This document shows positions 20,651 to 34,254 of a stretch of 64,000 bases of DNA, one piece after another. The stretch's first letter is position 1, and each line of letters starts with the position of its first letter. The notes below the pieces were generated by a model, which saw only the letters and a list, made by a program, of their open reading frames with translations, was not told the origin of the DNA and made no database searches. The translations under genes and the position numbers were made by a program. Source of the stretch: Neocallimastix lanati (nom. inval.) (Eukaryota > Neocallimastigomycota > Neocallimastigomycetes > Neocallimastigales > Neocallimastigaceae); the NCBI GenBank assembly GCA_016946835.1, contig JACVTC010000018.1:1521501-1585500 (forward strand), in the 5' to 3' direction.

Positions 20651-22165
20651 ATTTAATTTTTAATTTTTTTTTTATTTAAATTAAATGAATTTATATATAT
20701 TATAATACATTATTAATTAATTATTTATATATTATTTATATTTATATATTTAATAAATTGTTAATTTTAGTTCTATAAAAAAATTTATAATGAATAATAC
20801 TAAAGTACTAATAATAAATAATTTATAATATAATAAATATTTTTTGATGTATTCTCTTCCTTGTTATCAAAGAAAATTTTTTTTTTTTTAGACTACTTAA
20901 TAATTATTCTCTCTATTTATTCCTGTTATCTTATATATTAACATTTTTTGTTTTATGATTTTTTTTTAAATATTTTGTTTAACTTGTATATATATAACTA
21001 ATGATGTAAATGTAAAACAAATAGGTGTAGTTTACATATTTTTATATTTAATCATAATTATTAAATATTAAAATTTAATATCTCTTCTGTCAATAATAAT
21101 ATTTGAAATAATTTCTTATTCATATATTATTCAATATTTATATATATATTATTCATTACAATATTTAATATATTAAATAAATTAAATAGTTAATTTCTTT
21201 TAAATATATAATAAGAATATTATTATATATATAATTTAAATATTCTTATTTATTTTAAAGTTTATATTAAAAATATATAATTCTTCTATATATTATAATA
21301 TAATGAAATAGATATAGTTATTTTAATTATAATTAAATATATATAGTTGATATTATTTATTATATTCATATTTATTATTTAATGTTATTCTTACATATTT
21401 ATCTTTATTATTCTTATTTTCATTTAAAGAATTATATAGTTATATTTATTATTTCTAATATATATTTATTATATATTATACTATACTTTGATAGATTATA
21501 TTTTAAATGTATATATTTATTATTTTAATATTTAATAAAATTATTATAAAGATTTCCTAATAACAACTCATCTTTATTGTAATTATGGGAAGAGCCTGAT
21601 TAATTGGGTTCATAAATTGAAATATATTAATAAATGTTAATTTAAATAAAACATTACTATTAAAAATTAGTAGCATATAAAAGTCCCGCATATCACAAAT
21701 GTATTCATGTGATATACATTCTATACAAAACATCATGAATATAATATTCACTTTTCTCTATAGCAATAATACATAATGTATTATAATATTAAATAAATAA
21801 ACAACATATATCAAATTGAATAATTGAATCATTGAATAATAAAAAAGAGTATTTATTAATAAATATTAATTAAATAATAAATATTAAATATTAAATAATA
21901 AATAATAATTATAATAGATACAATTATAATATTCAAAAGTTAATAACTTTTTTTTTTTTTTTTCTTAATTAGACAACATTACTTTCATTTTGATTAAAAG
22001 AAAATTTTTTTTTTAATTTTTTTTATTTTTCTTTTTTTATTTTTTTATTTTTCTTTTTTTATTTTTCTTTTTTTATTTTTTCTTTTTTTATTTTTTTTTA
22101 TTTTTTTATTTTTTTATTGGTTTATTTCTATTCAATTTAAATTTTTATTTAAACTAATTGAATAT
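20651..22165. other. Long A+T-rich interval, no gene seen
   Basis: ATAT/TAAT words, T-rich tracts (21950-22120) and heptamer-like runs (about 21850-21900). The stretch 21545-21770 is slightly less A+T-rich (GGGAAGAGCCTGATTAATTG), but neither it nor the short frame 21557-21751 resembles a known gene. Confidence 0.45.
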
Positions 22166-22169
22166 ACTA

Positions 22170-22262
22170 TTTATTATAATTTATATATAATATTTTTATA
22201 TATTTGAATACACTATATAATATATTAACTATAAAATAGTAATATGTAATGAAATTAATGTG
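22170..22262. repeat. Dispersed repeat, copy 1
   Basis: GAATACACTATATAATATAT and GAAATAGTAATATGTA-like sequence recurs at about 54310-54400. Function unknown. Confidence 0.55.
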
Positions 22263-22660
22263 GATAAAACAACAAAGAAATGATTGAAATAAATATAATT
22301 AAACAATTATTAATAAAATAAAATAAAATAAAATAAAAAATAGTGATCGTGAGTAAATCTATTTAAAAATATATAAAAATAGATAAAATATATTATATAA
22401 TATATTTATTATTTATTATTTATATTTATATTTATATTTTATATTTTATATTTATATTTAATATTTATTTAAAATGTCGAGTAATTGTAAAGAAACTCAA
22501 AACTTTTACAAATCAATAAAAAATTTTTATTTTCTTTTTTTTTTTTTTTTTTTTTTTATATTTAAGATATAAATAATTGAATAATTGAATAATTGAATAA
22601 TAATAAAAATCTCCATTTAATATTATAATCTCATAATATAAATTATTTTCCACTATTATT
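22263..22660. other. A+T-rich spacer
   Basis: AAAAT and TTATATT repeats and a T run. No gene. Confidence 0.45.
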
Positions 22661-22664
22661 TAAA

Positions 22665-22665
22665 C

Positions 22666-22717
<52 letters not shown>

Positions 22718-22800
22718 AATAGTAATAATAATAATAATAAAATAATGATAAAATGATAAAATAATAATAATAATAATAATAATAAAGTAGTATAGTAATA
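22665..22800. repeat. AAT trinucleotide array
   Basis: About 40 AAT units with ACA, AGT and GAT interruptions. A second array of ATT/AATT type follows at 22855-22945. Confidence 0.8.
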
Positions 22801-22960
22801 ATCAACAACAAATTTAAACCACTTTAATGAAATATAAATAAAAAAATTTATTTAATATTAATTATTATTAATTATTATTAATTATTATTTAATTATTTAA
22901 TTATTATAAATTATTAAATATTATTTAATTATTTTATTATTATTAATTATTAAATATTTT

Positions 22961-23124
22961 TGATGAATGGGAAGAGTTAGAGGCCTTTTCGTCCTCGAAT
23001 CTCATAACGTAATTTTTTAATATTAATATAAAAAAAATTTCATGTATTTAAACTTCATGTATTTTTTAAAAAAATATTATTAAATAAAGTTTATTCCTAG
23101 TCTAAAAAAAAAAAAAAAAAAAAA
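22961..23124 (+). mobile_element. 5'-truncated LINE copy with TSD
   Basis: The 164 bp match the 3' end of the LINE at 5535-9593, inverted: the last codons (DEWEELEAFSSSNLIT then stop), the short 3' UTR ending TTATTCCTAGTCT, and about 21 A. A 12-bp duplication, ATTAAATATTTT, flanks it at 22949-22960 and 23125-23136. It is a textbook short target-primed insertion that never had coding capacity. Confidence 0.88.
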
Positions 23125-23136
23125 ATTAAATATTTT

Positions 23137-24960
23137 ATTATAAATTATTTTATTGTATATATTAATTTATTATTATATTTATGAAAATTGTATTATAATA
23201 TATGTTTCTTTATATTTTTTATATATTCTCTTTAGGTTTTATATTTATTATTTTTATATTCACTACTACATTATTTATATATATTTTATATATTTTATGT
23301 ATATTAGTATTTACAATTTTTTGAATAGTGTATTTTTAATTCATTTAAATTATTTATCATGAAAATAATTTGTGTTTTCATTACTTTTTTATATATTATA
23401 TTATATTATATATTATCAAAATAATTATATTCTATTAATTAATATATGTAGTAATTGACTTAATATATTTCAATAATGTATTTCAATAGATTTATATTGT
23501 CAAATTAAATTTTTAGTTTGCAGTTATTTTAGTTAACTGTAACAGTAAAGTTTTACAATAATTTTGTTTCTTATTATATATTATATTTTTAAATATCTTA
23601 ATACTATTTGAAAATAATACCTTACGTTCACCGGCCTTTTTTTTAAGATTCTCCACCAGAATTTGATATGGTTATTATTAATAACTTACTTTAGTCGATT
23701 AATAACACTTTATCAAAGAGATAAAATTTAAAATAACTAAAGCTTGTATTATTATAAAACTTTTTTAAAAAATTATTTTATTGGAAACAGTTAAGCTTGC
23801 ATCAGCAGATAAAAATTATTTAATTTTTAAATATTAATTTTTTTCAAGTTTTAAATATCTAATTTTAAATAAATACTCTAAAGTTTAAAACGTAACAAAA
23901 AAAGTATTTAACGAACAAAATTGATAAACATAAAAATTTTTAATAAAATGTTGTTCTTTTAAATATGAAAAATTACATGTTTTTATATTTTTTTTTTTGG
24001 TTAAGATTACACTATATAATTAACTATCAAATTTAATTACTTTTAGAAATATTAAAATTAAAAGTATTAACTATTTTAATTCTATTGAAGTGTCTTTTTT
24101 TTTTTTTTTTTTAAAAAATAAAATGAAAGTTAATTTTAAGTCTTTAAGATAAAATAACTATTTACTAATTATATCAAATAATGGCATATTCTTATATAAC
24201 AAAATAAATTTCTCATGATTAAATAATTTAAATATAATTTCTATATTCACTATTTTAAGTTTATAATGCTAGTTTTATTAATCTTAAATTTATGTAATGT
24301 TATTTTAAATTATTTATTTTTTTTTTAATAATTATTTATGATTTTATAATTTATTGAATTAATATTATAAATTGATAATTTTAGTTTATTAATTATTCTT
24401 AATTTATAAATTTTGTTTTATATCATCATGTAATAATTTAATTATAAAATTAATTATAATTAAATTATTAATCATTAATATTAGCTTTAATTGCTAATAT
24501 TAAAGGTAAGAAAAGAATCATGCTTAACCTATGATTTCTATCTAATGTATTGATCTTATTATACCAAAAAATAATAAACAGGAAACTAAATTTCGAAAAA
24601 GAAAGCTATTTTTACTTATAAAATTTGTTATATTATAATTTTATTTTTATTAATAATAAAGTTTTTAAAAGTTTTTTTTTTTTTCTTTTTTTGTATTATT
24701 TTTATTATTATAGTATTATAATTATTATATTTATTATAATGATAACTCTTGATTTCTCAGAGAGAACCCAAGAGCCTTTTTTATTTATACTTTCTTCAAA
24801 ACTAAGGTTAAATGTGATATGTGTTTTCTAATCTTACCAAAACTCATTTCTAGGAATAGAAGAGATAGAAAAACCTAAATAACTTTTCGATCGATATTCT
24901 ATCCATTTCGATCATTTGCATTATTTAAGTAAAAAACCAATGACTTCCAAGAAGTAATTG
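23137..24960. other. A+T-rich interval, no gene recognised
   Basis: Low-complexity A/T sequence. Slightly richer stretches occur at 23625-23670 (TTACGTTCACCGGCC) and 24735-24950, without coding signal. The frames at 23153-23362 and 24625-24831 are Ile/Tyr/Phe-rich by-products of composition. Confidence 0.45.

Positions 24961-25007
<47 letters not shown>
24961..25007. repeat. Poly(A) run of 47
   Basis: Uninterrupted A tract after a less A+T-rich stretch (24735-24950). It could be the tail of a retroposed transcript, but no duplication was found around it. Confidence 0.5.
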
Positions 25008-25011
<4 letters not shown>

Positions 25012-25437
25012 AATTAACAGATTTTCTAATCTAATATAATGATCGAAAATAAAAGAATAGAATATTAAAAGGTATTTCGAAATATAAGAAAAATAATACA
25101 TTAATATTATTAAATTATGTAATAAACGAAATACAGTATACATTATAAAATATAGAATAAACGTTTTAGTTTTATAATTTAATTTAAATAAATAACTAAA
25201 ACTAATAAATTTTGATATTTAAGTGAATGATTAAATAAATTATTATTATTTTTAAATTTAAAAAGATTATTTATTTAAATAAATTTTAATAGTAAATTAA
25301 ATATACATTTAATATAATATTAAATTTATTATTAATTATATTTAAATGTATGAATGGAATATAACTTAAACAAAAGTTATATTAATTATTACTTAACGAA
25401 GAAAATATAATTATTTTGTTAAAAATAATTATGGATT

Positions 25438-26055
25438 CTGACACATCAGAATCTATAATAGATACATGGTAATAGGATGGTTATCCAATGTATCTATAAA
25501 CTGTTAGTGATTTCCAGTTAATCATTTAAAATCTTTGTTTATTTTTGTATGTTAAATTGTATCTTTATTTTTATTATATTTTATTATTAATTTCTATATA
25601 AGTTAAATTTATTTTCTTTAGTGAGATAGTTTTTAAATTAATTGATTAGAAATCTTATATAAACTAAACATGGATCTATTCATTAAATATATTATCATGT
25701 ATAAATAAACCATGTAGTTGATTCTGAAATACACTAGCATTTCTATTAACCTAATTTGTATTAATAAAAAAATATTTTATTATGAAATAAAAATAAATAA
25801 TTAAAATAATAATAAATTATAAATACTTAGTGTAAGCCAGTCCTCCTATTAACGGATAGAGTAAATAGTGTGTTGTATTATATTATTTAAGGGTAGAATT
25901 TTTATTATTCCTTAAAGAATAATAAAACATTTTCTTAGTATAATTTGAATAGGGAGAGGTGTTTTAAATTATCTTAGTCTTTGTTTTTATTTGTTGTTCA
26001 CTATTTTAGTTTAGAGTAAACTTAACCTTTTTACAATAACAACACTCTATAACTA
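25438..26055 (+). repeat. Ty3/gypsy LTR, left
   Basis: Starts TGACACATCAGAATC. Shares a series of blocks with 30547-31130 (GATACATGGTAA/GATACATAGTAA, TAAGCCTAGTAAC-like, GGTGTTAAATTATTTTAG, AACTTAACCTTTT). The two are strongly diverged, so the element is old. Boundaries are approximate. Confidence 0.6.
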
Positions 26056-26239
26056 AATAACCGATAGTAAATAAAGTAATAAACCAATGCTAAGTAATAG
26101 TTTAAATTTTTGAAATTTTTTATAATATCCAAAACGAAATTTTTTTTTTGTAAAACCAATTTAATTATAATTTATTATTTAAATTAAATTAAAAAAAAAT
26201 TAAATTATTTTGAAAAAAGGAATAAAACAGATAAAGGAA

Positions 26240-26285
<46 letters not shown>

Positions 26286-26853
26286 AAGATGCTATCAGAA
26301 AAAACCACAAGAATTGGTTTTTCCCCTTCCTCCTACAGAAAAGCTCAATTAATTAAGGGAAGCATTGGAATTAAAGGAAAAAAAAAAAAAGTAGTCACTT
26401 ACACTACACTTCACCTTGTAGAACCACTAGAAACACCGACCTCCAGTTAAGACCGTCAAAACAAAAGCAAAGGGAGTTAAGAAAATTAAACCAAAACTCT
26501 TCCCCGCTCCTGATAAAACCGGTTTTGCTGCCCCCGTGCATTGTAAAGATAAGAATCAATAGCTTTAAATAGTTTTAAATAGTTTTAATAGTTTAATTAA
26601 TTAAATTATTTAATTTTATTTTATTTTTGTATATTAAATGATTGAACATAAATCCCATTTTACAGTGTGGCCAGTAACCCCCCAAAAAAAACTACTCATG
26701 GGTGGTTGAGAGTTCCAGTAATAATCATGATGGTAGTGGTGGTGATGAAGCATAAATTTTTTTCTGTTTTTTTTTTTTTTTTTACTACCTTGACCTGTAT
26801 ATTATATATATTATATATAAAAATAGAGAAGGAAGAGTTTTATGAATAGGAGG

Positions 26854-26889
<36 letters not shown>

Positions 26890-29800
26890 TAGCTAATCCA
26901 TCAACAAAAAATGACATCAAAAGGTTTTTCGAAAGCTATGGTAAAAAAATTCAGAGCGAAAGTCGTAAGGTTCGGGTTCAACAACGATGGAGGCTAAGAG
27001 ACGGAGCTTAAACAACGATCCTTTCAGCGGTGGACGTGGAACCCCATTGTTTTTTTTGGTGAGGTTGAGAGAGAGAAAGAGAAAGGTTGGAAAGAGAGGG
27101 AGAAGACTAGTCGAAAAAAAAAAAAAAAGAGAAAGAAATTTAAAACAAGACCTAGAGAAAAGAATAATATATAGTTCGTTCTCCACAAAAAGTCATTCAT
27201 TCGAGTTACTACTATGAATGAATTATAGAAATTTAAACGATCTCCTTCCAAGAATTAGTGAAATTTTTTTGGAGGCAATGAAAAGAGCTGTAGTCCTCTC
27301 TAAATTTAACTAAAAATCTGCCTACACTCTACTGCAAATACGAGAAGGTGATGATGATTCTAAGAAGAGTCTTTTAACACCAAATTCTGACATTTTTGAG
27401 CATGAAGTAATGTCTTTTTGGACTAATTAATTTACCCGAAGTATTCACAAGTTTCGTGAATGAGATCTTCAGTGAGTATATCTGGGAAGTACCGTCAAGT
27501 CTACCTAAGATGATAGAGTAGTACATTCTAAAACTTTAGAGGAACATGTACCGCTTATTTGAGCCGTATTAATAAAAAAAAATTAATTGAACATATACTT
27601 GTAAGCCAAAAAGTCGAATTTTGATCTACATAAGTTAATAATATCCTTTTTGGGACATGTGGTTGGCAATGGTGACTGTTGAAACTGACCCAGAAAAGAT
27701 TAAAGTCGTTGCAGAATGGCCCAACAGCCAGAGAATATTAAAACCAATGCAAAACTTCTTAGGCGTTTGCAATTACTACAAAAACTTTATTAAGAACTTT
27801 TCAGAAATAGAAAAAAAAAAAAAACGATTATTTAAAATGACCTCAAAAAAAAAAAAAGAAAAGTTCGAATAAAATGAAGAAGGTCTAGCTGGGTTCTTAA
27901 GGAAATGCTTACCTCCCCCCTCACCATTGTTAGCTTACCCTAACCATACGACAAGCCATTCTTCATCGAATGTGATGCTAGAATTACCCCATCGGAGGAG
28001 TATTATCAGTAAAAAAAAAAAAAAAAAAAAAAAAAGGAGATGACCTGACCCTTCCTCTAATCCACGACTACTCGAAAGCCCTCAACAAAGCGGAAGCGAA
28101 TTATTCCATTATGGAGAAAGAATTGTTAACTATTAAGACTACGTTAACAGAATGTCGACACTTTCATCAAGGTGCGAAGCATAAAATTATAAGTATAAGT
28201 ATATAGCGACCACAGGAATCTACTGTTCGCTACAGAACCATAGTTACGGACTCCTAGGCCAATCAGATGGCAAGAATTGTTCTCATCACTTATTAATTTT
28301 ACAACATTGAGAAAATCTGGGAAGAAGAATGAGTAAAGCTGATGCCCTTCCAAAAGTCGAAACTGAGAAGGCAGAGGGTAAAGACCTTTGACAAAGAGAG
28401 TTTCTTAAAACGAGACCAGATGGGTGGGATTCAATGAAGTTGATTGGGGAAACCAGTTTCTTAGCTTTACCTACCAACTCCATAGACAACATTAAGTTTA
28501 CAAGCCCCTAAGGAATCGATAAAAAGCGACAGACTTAGTGACTAGAAATTTTCTATTGGCTAAAGATGAGAAAAGATATTTCAGGCTACGTTAAAACTTA
28601 TAGGATGTTGTAAAACAAAAGTGAAAACAGATTTACAATAACAAATGAGAAACTTAAACACATAAGAAGAAAATAAAATATAGTTTGTTAAATTTTGTTT
28701 TTTATAATTAGTTTATTAATTCTTCTTTTTAAAATATAAAGAATAAAAAATAACAATTACATCGAAAAAAAAGAAAAGTGAAAAGTATCTTCTATTTATA
28801 CTTTTCCTAAATACATTGATAATATATTATTTTATTTAAATTACATATATTCTAATATAAAAAACTATCCTAATGAATTTTATTAAATAATAATTTTATA
28901 AACTATAGCTAAAATTTAGAGAAATATAATAATTAATTAAACTAAATAATACTAAATAATTTAAATTAAGTACATTTATTATCTATTTATTATTTTAATA
29001 GTATAAGTAAAGTCTTTATTTATTTTCAATTTAAAAACAATGCTAAAAGAGTCATAATTAAGTTTTGAAATTTAATTTTCACAAAATAAATTATTAATTT
29101 ATTTTGTTCTAAACTTTATTCAGTTGATTTAAATCATTGTAAAACAATAATTTTTCAAGAATTAATTTTTTACGAAAATTGTTACGACAAAAAAATTTGT
29201 ATTCTGGCTTAAAGAATATAATTCAAAAATTTAGTTCATATGATTTGCCTATTTTATTTATTATTATAAATCAAAGAATTTTTAATTTAAAATGTGATTG
29301 GAATGATCACATCTTTTTGTAATAGATGTGTACAACACCAAAGGATGAAAGACATAAAGAGGTACAACTAGATTTCATAACAGTATTGAAATTCCCAGAT
29401 CCGAAGAACTTGTTAACATCTTAGATGAACTCGCAAAAGAACTTAAAGATAATAATAAATTAGTAATTAAGAAATAAAAATATACTATCATCCATTGAAT
29501 GGAATCACCTGAATTCAAAAAAAAAAAAAAAATAAAAAATTTTGGATCAATAGTTCCTTTATAATCAAAAAATGGTAATAAAAAAACTCAAACCTAGAAA
29601 ACTTGGCCCTTTCAAAGTCATTAGCAAAAGAAACCCAGTGTCCTACAAATTCGATTTACCTAAAAAAAAAAGTCATTTATTATTTTTTATTTGACTCTTT
29701 GAGTCGATATTAAAACCTCTAATTAATAATAAAATAAAATAATATAACTCATAAATAAATAAATAAATAAAACAATACTTCTTAAATAAAGTATTATAAT

Positions 29801-30546
29801 AAAAATAAGTGGATGATCTTACTTTTTAAATAAATTCTATCCTTGTTTTATTTATTATTAATTCCCATAAACAACCTAGTGGAATTCATCACCCACTGAT
29901 TACTTCTATTGAAACTTTTTATTATTAGATTGATGTTTCTTCTTGTTTTTCTTAGAATTCATTACTTTTATAATTACTTTTGATTTTTTTTTTTTGATAC
30001 TTCAAATTAAAATTGCAATTGCTAATGTCGTATGCCCATATTCTTCATATATAGGACAAAAACTTGATTTAAAATTGGATGCTTTACTATTATTCATATA
30101 CGAGATTTCTTTATTATTATGGCCGGGAGATTTAGATTTTCCAATGTAAATCAATATTCATCCTGTCTGGTTTCTATTTTTTCTTTTTCTTTTTTCCTCT
30201 AAGACCATTCCTTACTTACGTATCTTACATTACCAGAACTCAAAATTTTTTGAGTCAAGCCGATCATTTTTGGGAAGAGTAATAATCAGTTTTAGTCATT
30301 TCAAAATGTGACTCTTAATCTAATAACAAATTGAATAAATAGATCCTTTGTTTTCGTTGTATCAACGTTGTTTATTATTAAAATATTTATATAAATTTAC
30401 TATTAACAATGATTGATAAATAGTTATATAAATTTCATAAATTTTTATTTTTATAAAAAGTAAACCAATTCAAATTGTATAAAAAATTATTAAATGTACA
30501 TTTTTAACAAATTAAAATTATATTTTTATATTTTTATATTTTTATA

Positions 30547-31130
30547 CTGTAACAGATACATAGTAACATAATGCCTATCCAATGACAGTCTCTTGGTTAC
30601 GTAACGTATCAATAAACAGTTAACAATTTCATGCTAATCAAATCAAATCATTACTTAATTTCCTACATTAAATTTTATTTCGTATATTATAATTTATCTT
30701 ATTCTTAGTTACATAGTTAAATATAGTTTTATTAAATGATTAGTAAATCATGTTAAATTAAATAATTTACCCATCATTCATTTATTTACATGTATAAAAA
30801 TAATTGTACTTACAACAGCATTAACATTACTATTAACATAAATTGTTAAATAAATACTAATATTAATATTAAATAAATAAAATTAATTATTAAAAATAAA
30901 TAATAACATCTAAGTATAAGCCTAGTAACTAATAACGAATAAAGTTATATAAAGTGATGCGCTATATTCTTAGGTGTATAGTATTAAAAGTTTTTAGTTA
31001 ATTTAGTTTTTCTTTTAACAACTCGAATAAAGAGGTGTTAAATTATTTTAGTTTTTGTTAAGTCTATTATTCATCATATTGGTTACATTAAACTTAACCT
31101 TTTAACAATAGTAATGCTATATAATTAAAT
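30547..31130 (+). repeat. Ty3/gypsy LTR, right
   Basis: Starts TGTAACAGATACATAGTAAC. It matches blocks of the left LTR. Since gag-like sequence of a similar element follows at 31340, it may also have served as the left LTR of a second, tandem copy. Confidence 0.6.
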
Positions 31131-31339
31131 GAACATATAATAGAAAATTTAAAAAAAAAAAAAAAAAAAACATTAAGTAATAAGTTAATTAATAAGATAG
31201 TACAGTTTAATAAATATCTACTAAATAGATAAATATCTACTGAATAGATAAATATCAACTAAATCAATTTCTATAAGTAGACGGATACATAATTAATTAA
31301 ATAAATCTGAATTGAATGAATAGAAGTTTATAAAATAAA

Positions 31340-32160
31340 TAAATCCCTAGTAAAAGTAAATGGATAAAAAAGGGAAAAAAACACTTAAAATCCCAAGAAA
31401 CCACCAGAAAAAAACTACCGGGAAGTGGTTCATTAAAAAGTTCGGTGGGGGTAGTGTGGTCGCTGAAAATAGTCCTACGCCTGTAGAGGCCCCTTCAGCT
31501 CGTCGCCAGAATACAGGAGACTAAGAAAAGAAAACGACCAGACCCAGTGCCCCTGAGAATCCAGTATAGCATTAAAAAAAGTTTTAAAACCAGCTGCGGC
31601 GTGGCGTCTGAAGCCAATAAACCTGAGGCTAGTAAACCTAAAGTTAGTAAGCCCGAAGCTTAGTAAGCCCGAAGCTATCCAAGGAGAGAGAGAGTTCGAG
31701 CAAGAAGAACAGTGGTGGTGGGAGTTATGGACTTTGCTTGCCTTAATGAAGAAGTCAATGGAGGAATTTAGGAACTTGCTGATGAGTACTCAGCAACAAA
31801 GGATATCAAGGCTAGAACAAATGTAAATGAAGACCCAAAGTGAGGATATATTTGGAAAGATTGAGAACCTAACTTTGAAGCTTCATCCCAGCCGTAGACC
31901 AACGGTTTGGTGAGGTTGAGTGAAAGGTGGATGGAGAGAAGACTAAGTAGTCAAGCTAGTGTAGCGGAGTTTCGAAACTTTGAAGAATTCTTGCATCAGC
32001 AGATAGTTGAAGGCAAAGGAAAAGAAGCCGCTGTTAAGGAAGAAATTAAAAAGATTGAAACCTATCTGGATGCGGACCAGATAAAAAGAAAACAAATACA
32101 ACAATACCTAGAGGATAAAGGTCAAAAAATACACAAGATTTAAGAATTCTTGGATACAAA
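31340..32160 (+). mobile_element. Ty3/gypsy 5' internal part (gag-like), fossil
   Basis: The sequence resembles the 5' internal part of the preceding element: the ACTACCGGGAAGTGG region, and TTTGGTGAGGTTGAG shared with about 27056. It encodes a charged, helical gag-like stretch (31907-32143, FRNFEEFLHQQIVEG). It ends where the duplicated flank of Ank-6 begins. It is broken and old. Confidence 0.6.
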
Positions 32161-32202
32161 TCATGAGCAGGAAAGGGTATATCGTAAGGAGCTCAAAGAA
32201 AA

Positions 32203-32900
32203 GATTATTTTTGAAAAAGAAAAGAAAAGAAAAAAAAACAAAAGAAATGAAAAGAAAAGAAAAGAAAAGAAAAGAAAGAGGAAAATTTAATAATGAATAT
32301 TAATATTTATTAATAATTTATATAAAACTAACTAGTATAATTAATAATACATGTTTATGAATTATTAATGTTGTTTTATAAAATTACTTTATTTTTATTT
32401 GTAGTTTACATTAAATATATTAAAAACTATTATTTATATTTAAAATGTAAATATGAATAATAAAAGGTCACTTTTACAAGTACTTTAACGAAGTAATAAG
32501 GTGGTTCCGTTTGTATAAATTTTTTTTTTATACTAGAATATGTTTGATGAGAAATTTATCAATGATAAAATTAAAAATAAAAAATAGATCAAAAAAGCAA
32601 CTTTTCACTTTTAAAATTTTTTAAAAAATAAAAAATATATTCATTTATATTTATCGAAATGATTGAGTAAAAGAAAAAGAAAGTAAAAAATTATTAAATT
32701 TATTAATCTAAATTAAAACTAAATATTTTAATTATATAAAATTATTATAAAACAACATATAAAAATAAATATTTTAAAAAAGAAATTTAAAAAAAATTAA
32801 AAAAAAAATCACTTAAAAATAAAAAAGAAAAAATTTTTTTTTTTTTAAATTTAATATATATTTTTTATTTTTTTTTTTTTCTAATTCATATTTTTTATTT
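32203..32900 (-). repeat. Distal 3' flank block, type 2, copy 1 (segmental duplication)
   Basis: Contains AAAGGTCACTTTTACAAG, TACTTTAACGAAGTAATA and TTTATCGAAATGATTGAG. The same block lies at about 40231-40880 and 50999-51660, each time on the 3' side of an ankyrin gene (Ank-6, Ank-9, Ank-11). These three genes therefore come from duplication of one larger unit. Confidence 0.8.
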
Positions 32901-32939
32901 CATAATAAACAACATTTTTTCATTATTATTTATAATGAA

Positions 32940-33082
32940 AGAACTTTTAATAAATTCAGTTGTAAAAATAAAAAAAAGTAATTTCTAATTTGTTTTTTCT
33001 TGTAATAATTAATATTAATTAATAAAATATATACTAATTATGAAAAGAAGGAAGATAAAAGGATTTTACGAAATTAATAAAT
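32940..33082 (-). terminator. 3' module of Ank-6
   Basis: Stem-loop variant AGAACTTTTAATAAATTC at 32940-32957, and the pyrimidine-rich block (plus GAAAAGAAGGAAGAT, about 33041-33056). Confidence 0.45.
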
Positions 33083-34250
33083 TTAACTTAATAAATATTT
33101 AACTAATTCTATATTTCTATTTTTACATGCAATTAATAATGGCGTATCTCCCTCTTTATTTTTCTTATTGATATTCATTCCAGTATGAATTAAATTTTTA
33201 ACTTCTTCAATATTATCTTGTTTACATTCAGAGGTTAATAAGGTCTCATTATTATCTCTTTTACTTTTAATTTTTTTCTCTAGATAATTCTTCTTTTCCA
33301 ATTTTTTCTTTTCTTTTTCTTCTTTCTCTATTCTCAGTAATTCCAAGTCTTTTTTTATTTTTTCTTTTTCCTTTTTTTCTTCTTCCAATTCTATTCTCAT
33401 TATATCATTGTCTTCTTCTATTTTTTCTTTTGCTTTTCTTTCTTTTTCTAATTCTTCTTTCAATAATTCATAAGCTTTTTCTATTTTTTCTTTTTCCTTT
33501 TTATCTTCCCCTAATTTTATCTTTATTAATTCATTTTCAATTTCTAATACTTTATATTTATTATTTTCATTTTTTATTCCCTTATTTTCATTAAATTCTT
33601 TAATTTTTTTTAAAATGTAACTGTTTTTGCTGAATATTACTTCAATTATATTTTTATTTTTACAAAAATTGATTAATTCTATAAATTTAGAATTAATTTC
33701 TGAAATATTCTTAAATTTACAATATAAATATTTTTTTGAAATCATTTCCTAAATATCATTTTCATCAATTCTTAATTTTATTCCTTTTTCTATGGAATAT
33801 TCCACCTACATTTTAAACATTTCAATATTATTATTTTGCATTGCCACAAATATTGGAGTATATCCACAATCCTTTTTTTTCATTTAATTTCAAAATAATT
33901 TTATTTTCAGTGGCATAATTTATTAACAATTGAATCATTTCAATATTATTGTAATAAGTAGCTTCTAAAAGTGGATACCATCCATATTTATCCTTTTCAT
34001 TTAATTCTAAAATAATTTTATTTTCAGTGGCATAATCTATTAACAATTTAACTATTTCAATATTATTACAATAAGTGACTCTTAAAAGTGGATAATTTCC
34101 ATATTTATTTTTTTCATTTAATTCCAAAATAATTTTATTTTCAGTGGCGTAATCTAAAATTTTTTTTACTTCTTGAGTATTTCCACTTATAATTTCCTTA
34201 TTAAGTTCTCTTTTCAAATCTTTTTTACTTTTATCAATAAATGAATTCAT
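33083..34250 (-). pseudogene. Ank-6: ankyrin / charged-helix pseudogene
   Basis: The start MNSFIDKSKKDLKRELN is at 34250. A cap and two full 39-residue repeats (YPLLRVTYCNNIE, YPLLEATYYNNIE) lead into the last one, where the T run at about 33873-33880 is one base longer than in Ank-8, shifting the frame. A TAG stop follows at about 33750 (in DI..EMI). From 33745 the linker, a longer and less regular E/K helix (with ELLKEELEKERKAKEK) and the C-terminal ankyrin pair are open to the stop. One indel plus one nonsense change indicate a pseudogene. Confidence 0.82.
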
Positions 34251-34254
34251 AATT

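Larger units (their letters stand above)
25438..31130 (+). mobile_element. Ty3/gypsy element, fossil with two diverged LTRs
   Basis: Between two related but diverged LTRs the plus strand holds the remains of a chromovirus-like or gypsy polyprotein in the right order. There is a gag-like Lys/Glu-rich part (about 26650-27130), reverse transcriptase (about 27370-27870, including the connection region DPEKIKVVAEWP..FLGVCNYYKNFIKNFS), RNase H (about 27960-28200, KALNKAEANYSIMEKELL), and integrase (about 28560-28640 and 29330-29670, with KLGPFKVISKRNPVSYKFDLP at its end). It is broken in many places (well over ten) and partly replaced by A/T-rich sequence. It is clearly much older than the copia elements. 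Coding parts stand out as less A+T-rich than their surroundings. Confidence 0.78.

Noticed and set aside
21557-21751. 64-residue frame with several Cys
   Set aside because: No similarity recognised, no conserved neighbour, and it lies in low-complexity DNA.
26667-28492. Short frames in the gypsy region (26667-26849, 26917-27251, 28144-28492)
   Set aside because: Fall in or opposite decayed gypsy sequence; no independent gene signal.
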